This document shows, piece by piece, positions 19,868 to 26,535 of a stretch of 64,000 nt of DNA (the first letter of the stretch is position 1; the number at the start of each line of letters is the position of its first letter). The notes under the pieces are model-generated. The model was given only the letters and a program-made list of their open reading frames with translations. It was not told the DNA's origin and made no database searches. The stretch lies in NCBI RefSeq assembly GCF_003268815.1, contig NZ_QLSV01000008.1, positions 55,819 to 119,818 of the forward strand, in the 5' to 3' direction. The position numbers and the translations under genes are program-made. Source of the stretch: Flavobacterium lacus (GTDB lineage: Bacteria > Bacteroidota > Bacteroidia > Flavobacteriales > Flavobacteriaceae).

Positions 19868-19874
19868 AGAAAAT

Positions 19875-20939
19875 TTATTTCGCTTCAACAATCCAACCAA
19901 ATGAATCTTCTTCTTTTTGAAGTTTTATAGCGTTTAGTGTATCATTTACCATTATAGAAACCGGATTGTTTTCAGGGAATTTGATAGTGAAATCGTTGTT
20001 GCCAATTTCTTCAATCATAGCGATTCCAACCGCTGTTCCGGTACCGAAGGCTTCCTCTAATGTTCCGTTTTTAGATGCTTCGATGATTTCAGAAATTTTG
20101 ATAGGTCTTTCGATTACTTCAAAACCTTTTGAACGCAATAAATCAATTACACTCATTCGCGTAATTCCGGATAAAATAGAACCACTCAAATCTGGGGTGA
20201 TGAATTTACCCTCAATTTTAAAGAAGATATTCATCGTTCCAACTTCTTGGATATATTCAAAATCGTGAGCATCTAGCCACAATACTTGATCGTACGATTT
20301 TGCTTTGGCATATTCTGTTGGGCGAATAGCTGCAGCATAATTTCCGGCTGCTTTGGCTTCTCCTGTTCCACCATTCACGGCACGAACATATTTTTTCTCC
20401 GCGTACAATTTAATTTTTCGACTAAAAAATGGTCCGGCTGGAGAGGCAATCACCATAAATTTAAAACTGGTTGCGGCACGCATTCCTATAAAAGGCTCGT
20501 CGGCATACATAAACGGACGCAAGTACAAGGCACTTCCTTCTTTAGTTGGAATCCATTGTTTTTCAAGGTTTGTAAATTGCTTTAACGCTTCTACAAATAG
20601 TTCTTCCGGAAAAGACGGCATTCCCATTCGGTTGGCACTAAAATTTAAACGTTTTGCATTTTCGCAAGGACGGAATAACAAAGGTGTACCCTCTTTTCCC
20701 AACGTGGCTTTCATTCCTTCAAAAATCGCTTGACCATAGTGCAAAGCCATGGCGGCAGGGTGCGTTGGAATGAGCTGTAAAGGTTCAATTCGCGGATTCT
20801 TCCACTCGCCATTTTGATAATCGCAAACAAACATGTGATCGGTGAACTTGAATCCCATCACGATGTTGTTTAAATCAACTTCTTCGACTGTTGAATGTGC
20901 TGCTTTTGTTACTTTAATTGCTGTCATTACTTCTTGCAT
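19875..20939 (-). CDS. ilvE: Branched-chain amino acid aminotransferase
   Basis: 354 residues (349 if the Met at residue 5 is used), class IV PLP aminotransferase interconverting Leu, Ile and Val with their 2-oxoacids. Supporting segments: HYGQAIFEGMKA, FRPCENAKRLNFSANRMGMP, LYLRPFMYADEP, the PLP lysine in GEAKAAGNYAAAI (Lys ~196), WLDAHDFEYIQEVGTMNIFF and EAFGTGTAVGIA. It lies between the E2 and E1 genes of the branched-chain oxoacid dehydrogenase on the same strand, so it supplies their substrates in catabolism or runs in reverse for synthesis. Confidence 0.93.
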   Translation of the reverse strand: MQEVMTAIKVTKAAHSTVEEVDLNNIVMGFKFTDHMFVCDYQNGEWKNPRIEPLQLIPTHPAAMALHYGQAIFEGMKATLGKEGTPLLFRPCENAKRLNFSANRMGMPSFPEELFVEALKQFTNLEKQWIPTKEGSALYLRPFMYADEPFIGMRAATSFKFMVIASPAGPFFSRKIKLYAEKKYVRAVNGGTGEAKAAGNYAAAIRPTEYAKAKSYDQVLWLDAHDFEYIQEVGTMNIFFKIEGKFITPDLSGSILSGITRMSVIDLLRSKGFEVIERPIKISEIIEASKNGTLEEAFGTGTAVGIAMIEEIGNNDFTIKFPENNPVSIMVNDTLNAIKLQKEEDSFGWIVEAK

Positions 20940-20982
20940 TGTATTTATGATTTGCTCTCAATTCTTTGATAGAATAGAGAAA

Positions 20983-22287
20983 TTATAGTTTTGTACTCGT
21001 ATTAAATTGTTCCAAATTATCCCCTACTCTTTTTAAGAATGATCCGCCTAAAAATCCATCCACTACCCGATGATCGAAGGATAAGGATAAAAACATCATA
21101 CTTCTGATGGCGATTTCATCTCCTTTTTCTGTGGTAATGACTTCCGGTCTTTTTTTGATGATTCCCAGGGCTAAAATGGCCACTTCCGGTTGATTGATAA
21201 TCGGTGTTCCCATCAAACTTCCAAATGTGCCTACATTGGAAATGGTAAACGTACTTCCTTGAATATCCTCTGGTTTTAATTTATTATTTCGAGCACTTTC
21301 GGCTAACTGATTTACTTCTTTGGCAATGGAGGTTATATCTTTTTTGTTGGCCTTTTTTACTACTGAAACTATTAAATTTCCGGTTGGTAAAGCCGTTGCC
21401 ATTCCGATATTGATGTCATTGTGTACAATGATTTTATTCTCATCAACGGAAACATTAATCAACGGAAAATCTTGAATCGCTTTTGCTACAGCCTCAATAA
21501 AAATGGGTGTAAACGTAAGCTTTTCTCCATATTTCTCTTGAAATGTATCTTTGTTTTCATTTCGCCAATTCACTACATTCGTTACATCTACTTCCAAATA
21601 AGAAGTTACATGTGGCGATGTTTGCTTGGAATACACCATGTGATCAGCAATCATCTTTCGCATACGATCCATTTCCACAATTCGGTCTTTTCCTTCTACA
21701 AAATTGATTTTAGGTTTAGGAAAGGTTGTGGGTTGTAGGTTGTAGGTTGTAGGTTGTGGAATACTTTTTAAAGGATATTTTCTATTTTTAAGATAATTGA
21801 AAACATCGCTTTTTTGTAAACGACCTTCTGCACCGGAACCTTGAATTTGTTGTAATTCTTCAATGGATAAATTTTCTTTTTGGGCGATACTTATGATTAG
21901 TGGGCTGAGAAAGTTGTCTGTTATCCGTTGTCTGTTATCCGTTGTAGGTTGTCGGTTTTCAGATAATCGCTGACGGTTGATAGATGGTTGAATAGTTTGA
22001 TTTTTATTCTCTTCTTTTTTATCCTCAATCTTGGAAGTTCCCCCTTCGTGGGTTAGGGGGCTTATCAATGCCAAAACAGTTCCAACTTCAACAATAGCAT
22101 CTTTTTGAAAACGTATTTCAGTGATTGTTCCCGAAACAGGAGAAGGCACTTCGCTATCTACTTTATCGGTGGCGACTTCCAGCAGGGTTTCTTCCGCTTC
22201 AATATAATCACCAACCTTTTTTAACCAATTGATGATGGTCGCTTCAGATATGCTTTCGCCCATTTTGGGCATTTTGAATTCAAACAT
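20983..22287 (-). CDS. Dihydrolipoamide acyltransferase E2 (branched-chain oxoacid dehydrogenase)
   Basis: 434 residues. A lipoyl domain (~1-76, lipoyl Lys in EVATDKVDSEVP) is followed by a linker, a peripheral subunit-binding domain (~130-168, with GSGAEGRLQKSDV), a second linker and the catalytic domain with FDHRVVDGFLGG near the C-terminus (active-site His and Asp). Both linkers are unusual: the first reads as repeats of ENRQPTTDNRQ type and the second as QPTTYNLQPTTF, and both are encoded by 7-bp tandem repeats like those in gaps between genes. The order E2, aminotransferase, E1 points to branched-chain substrates; specificity is inferred from context. Confidence 0.88.
   Translation of the reverse strand: MFEFKMPKMGESISEATIINWLKKVGDYIEAEETLLEVATDKVDSEVPSPVSGTITEIRFQKDAIVEVGTVLALISPLTHEGGTSKIEDKKEENKNQTIQPSINRQRLSENRQPTTDNRQRITDNFLSPLIISIAQKENLSIEELQQIQGSGAEGRLQKSDVFNYLKNRKYPLKSIPQPTTYNLQPTTFPKPKINFVEGKDRIVEMDRMRKMIADHMVYSKQTSPHVTSYLEVDVTNVVNWRNENKDTFQEKYGEKLTFTPIFIEAVAKAIQDFPLINVSVDENKIIVHNDINIGMATALPTGNLIVSVVKKANKKDITSIAKEVNQLAESARNNKLKPEDIQGSTFTISNVGTFGSLMGTPIINQPEVAILALGIIKKRPEVITTEKGDEIAIRSMMFLSLSFDHRVVDGFLGGSFLKRVGDNLEQFNTSTKL
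21724..21758. repeat. Five in-frame heptamers inside the second E2 linker
   Basis: On the plus strand the unit is GGTTGTA (three copies) flanked by GGTTGTG at both ends, directly head to tail. It is the same heptamer as the non-coding array at 34454-34481 and one unit at 30307. Confidence 0.85.
21912..21985. repeat. Degenerate heptamer/14-mer repeats inside the first E2 linker
   Basis: Plus-strand words GTTGTCT, GTTATCC, GTTGTCT, GTTATCC, GTTGTAG, GTTGTCG follow in register with period 7. They encode the Asn/Arg/Gln/Thr-rich linker of the E2 protein. Confidence 0.75.
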
Positions 22288-22293
22288 ATTTAT

Positions 22294-22358
22294 TTGTTTC
22301 AGGTTTCAAGTTTTAAGTTTCAGGTTGCGGTAACTTGAAACTTTAAACTTGAAACAAA
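22294..22358. repeat. Heptamer-built inverted repeat between paaY and E2
   Basis: The left part is built from GTTTCAG, GTTTCAA, GTTTTAA and GTTTCAG; the right part is the complement built from CTTGAAA and CTTTAAA words, so the arms pair over more than 20 bases with one heptamer unpaired. A probable RNA hairpin within the operon. Confidence 0.65.
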
Positions 22359-22359
22359 A

Positions 22360-22956
22360 TTATTTCTTTTTAAATTCTTCTAATGTTTTATAAAATGCTT
22401 CCTGCGTTGGACGGTTTTCCGGCATTTCGCGCAATGGCTCAACTTCTTTCAATGATTCATAGCATTCTGACGGCAGCTGTTGATATAATGCGGTTCCTTT
22501 GGTTTTCCATTCAATCATTTCATCAGAAACATCTTTGATAATTACTGCCGGATTTCCAACCACCATTTTTCTGTTGGGAATCTGCATTCCTGCTTTTACA
22601 AATGCTAATGCTCCAATGATACATTCGTCTCCCACATTCACATCGTCCATAATTACTGCGTTCATTCCAACTAAACAATTTCTGCCGATGTTTGCTCCGT
22701 GAATGATGGCTCCATGACCAATATGTGCTCCTTCTTTCAGTAGCATTGACTTACCAGGAAACATGTGAATCGTGCAATTCTCTTGAACATTACAACCATC
22801 TTCAATGATAATTTCACCCCAGTCGCCGCGAATGGCTGCTCCGGGTCCGACGTACACATTTTTACCGATAATTACATTGCCGGTAACCGCTGCTTGCGGA
22901 TGGATGAAACTGCTTTCGTGTATGACGGGGATGAACCCTTTGAATTCGTAAATCAT
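22360..22956 (-). CDS. paaY: PaaY-type gamma-carbonic-anhydrase-like thioesterase
   Basis: 198 residues forming a left-handed beta-helix of hexapeptide repeats (AAVTGNVIIGKNVYVGPGAA, then GHGAIIHGANIGRNCLVGMNA). The histidines in CTIHMFPG and in HIGHGAIIHG match the zinc site of gamma-carbonic anhydrases. In this context, among phenylacetate genes, it is most like PaaY, which removes CoA from dead-end intermediates. The C-terminal region (YQQLPSECYESLKEVEPL) is also PaaY-like. It starts 16 bases after the end of the Roco gene. Confidence 0.8.
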   Translation of the reverse strand: MIYEFKGFIPVIHESSFIHPQAAVTGNVIIGKNVYVGPGAAIRGDWGEIIIEDGCNVQENCTIHMFPGKSMLLKEGAHIGHGAIIHGANIGRNCLVGMNAVIMDDVNVGDECIIGALAFVKAGMQIPNRKMVVGNPAVIIKDVSDEMIEWKTKGTALYQQLPSECYESLKEVEPLREMPENRPTQEAFYKTLEEFKKK

Positions 22957-22972
22957 TTTTTGTCTTTAACAA

Positions 22973-25516
22973 TTATTCTTTTACAACTTTTATCTTCTTT
23001 ATTAGCATTTCTTCGACTTTCGTTCTAAACCAATTTGTCGATGCTAAAACATCTTGATTCAATTCAAATTTGCTCAGATATGATTTATTATAATCTTTCA
23101 TACTGTAATATTCATAAAATTCTGAAAATTTATCACTTTTTAATCTGTCCAAAATTTCTTCTGAATTCTTTTCATCTCGGTATTTTTCACCACTATATTT
23201 AAGTTCAAAATATGTGCTTCTGGCTTTATTCAACTTACTTGCAATTTTTAGTAAATTTTCATTTTTTACTAATACAATATTTTTTATATAATCCTCTTTA
23301 TTGTAATCAGGGAGTTCCAATTCTTCAATATTTTCAGGATGAAATAGATAGTTTTCTAAGCAATAATAATCTAAAATGCAATAATTAGGAAAATCAATCT
23401 GAATAGCTTTTTTTTCTGATTCTAAAATAAAATCTTTATCCCTAAAACCAATTATATCTGAATCAGATTGAACCCTTCCAAATACGGTGAAACTATCTTT
23501 TTCAGGCAAGAAATCTATATTTAAAAAACCTAAAGTATTTAAAAGACTTGCATTTAAATTCTCACAAACAATCATTTTTCGTTTTCCAAGTTCTTTACCA
23601 TAATTACTCAATAATATATTAACATCTACCTCATCTAAAGATTCATCACAAACTATTCTTGCCTTTCCACTAATTTCATATTTCTTCAAAACTTTAAAAT
23701 GAAAGAAATGTGGGTTACTGCTAATTGTGCAATAACCACAAATACAAGGAACCATTTCTTTAATCTCCAGTTCATTGTAATCTTTATGTATATCTGCAAA
23801 AGCCCTTCTAATCAGAAACAAATATTCCTTTACAGAATCACCATAAAGACTGATTGAAATTTTATTTTCGAAATAATATTCTCTAATTAATGCAAATGTG
23901 TTTTCATATTTCAACTTAACCCCATACCTCCAATAAATATTTTCGAATATGTCTTCATTCAATTTAACAATTATTCTTGCTAAGATACCTTTAGGCATAA
24001 ATTTATATCTAAATTCAAATTTAGAAGTTGATTTTTTTTCATTCCATTTAAATTCTATTTGGTCAACTGGGAGGAGTCTTGGTACTAAATACTTCTTTGA
24101 ACTAACTTCAAAACAAAGATCAAATTTTGTGTTTTTCATTAATGAAATAAGTTCCACTGTTTTTGGTTTATGTTCGGAATCCTTCCATATTCTATCAATA
24201 TCATGATCTGTAAAAACACCTTTATTATCTTTTACAATAGAGTCATCTAAAATTTTATAAACTCCCTTAGTAATCCACTCATGATTCAAAAAAATAACTT
24301 GCTTTAAAACAATATCATTTCTGAAGTGAAGAAAAACACCTAAGTCATGAAAAAAGTCAGAAAGAAAATCCGTTCTTTCTTGTGTCAAATAATAAGTTCT
24401 ACATAATTTCTCAAACTCATCAAGAGGTATAAAATTCTTTCCATTCGATTTCAAAATTTCTATTTCTCTTCTTATGTCAACCCATACTTTAGGTAACGGA
24501 TTCCCAATGTGTGGAAGATTTGCTGCGATGTCAATAACCTTGCTTCTAAACTGTTTTAAATTGTCTATATGACAGTTCTCATTTACTAAAGAAATTTTGT
24601 CAAAATCAATTATATTATCAAAATTACTTTTATATTCCTTTATCGGTATATCTTTTATCGGTTGATCACATTTATTTAGCACCATTAAAACTGGACTTTT
24701 ATCGCCAAGTATTTTGATTATGTTAAGCCAATAGAAAAAATCCTCATGACTATCTTCTTTTCTTGATTCAGTAATTAAAAGATATAGAGACCTTTTTGTT
24801 AAAAAGAACTGATGAGTTGAGTGATATATTTCTTGACCTCCGAAATCCCAAATATTTATTAGTAAATCTCTTTTTATTTCAGGATTATATTTTACAACTT
24901 CATCATTAGAGATATTCCATTGTTGAATATTTATTCCTTCTGTAGATTTTTCATCTTCCAATGAAAAATTTTCATCAATAAGTGCATTCGACAATGAAGT
25001 TTTCCCTACTCTGCCTTCTCCTACAAGTATCAATTTAACTTCATATAAGTAATCGGGATCTTTTAGTTCACGGAAAAAATTGCGAATTGAGTCTATACCT
25101 TGTGAAGCAATTTCTGGCGGTAAAATATCAAAAGGATTATCTTCTATATCTAAAACTGCTAACTGAGACATATTGGCAACTTTCTCAGGCAATTGTTTGA
25201 GTTTGTTATTTCTTAAATTCAAATACTTAAGTCGATCTAAGGAAGCTAATTCGTCACTTATAGTTTTAAGAGAATTATTTTCTAAGTTAAGCTTAGCAAG
25301 TCTTTTTATTTTACCAATATCGTCAGGTATGTATTCAATCTTATTACGGAATTTTTCATCAATATCTTTATCATTTCCAAAATCCATAAATACTATGTCA
25401 GGATTTTCAAATATTTCAACTGGGATATGTCTTAGTCCACAATTTCTAAAATCAAGACTTGTCCATCCATGCTTTTTTAAATTTTCTAATTGATTAATTA
25501 TCTTTTTATCATTCAT
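22973..25516 (-). CDS. Roco GTPase (LRR-Roc-COR) with C-terminal TOPRIM/DUF4435-like domain
   Basis: 847 residues. Leucine-rich repeats occupy ~15-140 (LKYLNLRNNKLKQLPEKV type). The Roc GTPase domain follows: P-loop GEGRVGKTS (166-174), switch I STEGIN (191-196), DFGGQE (224-229) and NKCD (281-284). COR covers ~340-590, ending in the Cys cluster CICGYC (591-596) plus NPHFF seen in bacterial Roco proteins. The remaining ~200 residues look TOPRIM-like: Glu652 in IVCENLN, an acidic pair D693/D695 in GFRDKDF, then DYYCLENYLFHPENI, as in DUF4435/OLD-type predicted nucleases (inference by motif, not by search). It sits between a crotonase gene (41-base gap) and paaY (16-base gap), is visibly more AT-rich than its neighbours, and has no known role in phenylacetate metabolism, so it is probably acquired. 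Confidence 0.8.
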   Translation of the reverse strand: MNDKKIINQLENLKKHGWTSLDFRNCGLRHIPVEIFENPDIVFMDFGNDKDIDEKFRNKIEYIPDDIGKIKRLAKLNLENNSLKTISDELASLDRLKYLNLRNNKLKQLPEKVANMSQLAVLDIEDNPFDILPPEIASQGIDSIRNFFRELKDPDYLYEVKLILVGEGRVGKTSLSNALIDENFSLEDEKSTEGINIQQWNISNDEVVKYNPEIKRDLLINIWDFGGQEIYHSTHQFFLTKRSLYLLITESRKEDSHEDFFYWLNIIKILGDKSPVLMVLNKCDQPIKDIPIKEYKSNFDNIIDFDKISLVNENCHIDNLKQFRSKVIDIAANLPHIGNPLPKVWVDIRREIEILKSNGKNFIPLDEFEKLCRTYYLTQERTDFLSDFFHDLGVFLHFRNDIVLKQVIFLNHEWITKGVYKILDDSIVKDNKGVFTDHDIDRIWKDSEHKPKTVELISLMKNTKFDLCFEVSSKKYLVPRLLPVDQIEFKWNEKKSTSKFEFRYKFMPKGILARIIVKLNEDIFENIYWRYGVKLKYENTFALIREYYFENKISISLYGDSVKEYLFLIRRAFADIHKDYNELEIKEMVPCICGYCTISSNPHFFHFKVLKKYEISGKARIVCDESLDEVDVNILLSNYGKELGKRKMIVCENLNASLLNTLGFLNIDFLPEKDSFTVFGRVQSDSDIIGFRDKDFILESEKKAIQIDFPNYCILDYYCLENYLFHPENIEELELPDYNKEDYIKNIVLVKNENLLKIASKLNKARSTYFELKYSGEKYRDEKNSEEILDRLKSDKFSEFYEYYSMKDYNKSYLSKFELNQDVLASTNWFRTKVEEMLIKKIKVVKE

Positions 25517-25557
25517 AATTATTTACGCTTTTTTAGAAGAAAAATTCTTAATATTTT

Positions 25558-26307
25558 TTATTTAAATTTCTTCAATGTTTCTTTCGTGAAATCAGATAAA
25601 ACCAAACGTCCGCTAATGGCGGCTCTCTCTGCTAATTGATTATCCCAATCATCAGTGCCTCGCCAAAAAATCTTTTTCATTTCTAGCATGGCTTCCGGAT
25701 TATAGGTGCAAAGGTGTTCTGCAAATTTTTGAACGGCTTCGTCTAACTCTTCAATGGTTTCAAAAACGGATGCATACAATCCTTTTTCTCTTGCCCAATT
25801 GGCATCATAAAAGGTGTTGGCATCAATGGCGATTTGCGACATGGCGGAAACACCCATTTTGCGTTCAATTGCCGGAGAAACTACAAATGGTCCGATTCCC
25901 ACATTGAGTTCGCTTAGTTTAATCGATGCAAATTTTGTAGCCATACAATAATCGGTTGCGGAAGCGATTCCTACTCCGCCACCAACTGTTTTACCTTGAA
26001 TTCTACCGATGATGAATTTTGGACATTTACGCATAGCGTTGATCACATTAGCAAATCCGGAGAAGAAAATTTTTCCGGTTTCGGCATCGTTGATGGCGAT
26101 TAGTTCTTTAAAACTGGCTCCGGCACAAAACGTTCGGTCACCACCACTTTTGAGGATGATGACTTTCACTTCGTTATTATTTCCTAGTTCTGTGATAGTC
26201 TTGGCTAATTTTTTTAAAACATCACTGGGTAACGAATTTTGTTCGGGATGAAAAAACTCGATGGTGGCGATGTTGTTATTTATATTTTGTTTTACGTAAG
26301 CGTCCAT
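25558..26307 (-). CDS. Enoyl-CoA hydratase/isomerase family protein (crotonase, LiuC/AUH-like)
   Basis: 249 residues of the crotonase fold: CAGASFKEL, the oxyanion-hole region GKTVGGGVGIASATD, and LSELNVGIGPFVVSPAIERKMG. The first catalytic Glu of classical crotonases (GGGxEL) is Gly here while the second (LSEL) is kept, a pattern seen in methylglutaconyl-CoA hydratase-like enzymes. It lies directly after paaZ in the operon, so it may serve as the PaaF-type 2,3-dehydroadipyl-CoA hydratase, or act in leucine breakdown together with the E1/E2 genes. Exact substrate unknown. Confidence 0.8.
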   Translation of the reverse strand: MDAYVKQNINNNIATIEFFHPEQNSLPSDVLKKLAKTITELGNNNEVKVIILKSGGDRTFCAGASFKELIAINDAETGKIFFSGFANVINAMRKCPKFIIGRIQGKTVGGGVGIASATDYCMATKFASIKLSELNVGIGPFVVSPAIERKMGVSAMSQIAIDANTFYDANWAREKGLYASVFETIEELDEAVQKFAEHLCTYNPEAMLEMKKIFWRGTDDWDNQLAERAAISGRLVLSDFTKETLKKFK

Positions 26308-26319
26308 ATTTTTTTAAAA

Positions 26320-26373
26320 ATTAAGGCTTAAAATTTTTTAAACCATTAAGTGATTAAGATTCATTAAGTTCTT
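26320..26373. repeat. Degenerate ATTAAGT-type repeat array
   Basis: Words such as AAACCATTAAGTGATTAAG and CATTAAGTT follow each other. AAACCATTAAGT is also the outer part of the inverted repeat at 54340-54406. Confidence 0.45.
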
Positions 26374-26377
26374 GTTC

Positions 26378-26523
26378 TAGCCCCGATAGTAGTGGAAAGC
26401 CTTTTGTAGGATTGTTGTACTTTTTCTTGGTAAAAAAAAGCGACCAGAGGAAGCTCTTTTTTTGCCTTAGAAAAAAACAACAAGACAAAAAAGCTTGGAA
26501 CGGATAGCGGGATTGGCTTCTAA
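26378..26523. repeat. Interspersed hairpin element, copy 2
   Basis: A long imperfect dyad: an inner stem AAAAAAAAGC / GCTCTTTTTTTG around the loop GACCAGAGGAA, and outer arms around TTGTTGTACTTTTTC and GAAAAAAACAACAAG. It is flanked by TAGCCCCGATAGTAGTGG and CTTGGAACGGATAGCGGG. Loop and flanks match copy 1 at 17412-17557. It lies between paaZ and the crotonase gene on the operon strand. Confidence 0.65.
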
Positions 26524-26535
26524 AAAAATCATTCA

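Noticed and set aside
21724..21758. CRISPR-like or satellite interpretation of the heptamer arrays
   Set aside because: Units are head to tail without spacers and too short; they are simple tandem repeats.
22973..25516. Reading the Roco protein as a phenylacetate-pathway component
   Set aside because: No enzyme of that pathway has LRR-Roc-COR domains; only its position suggests a link.
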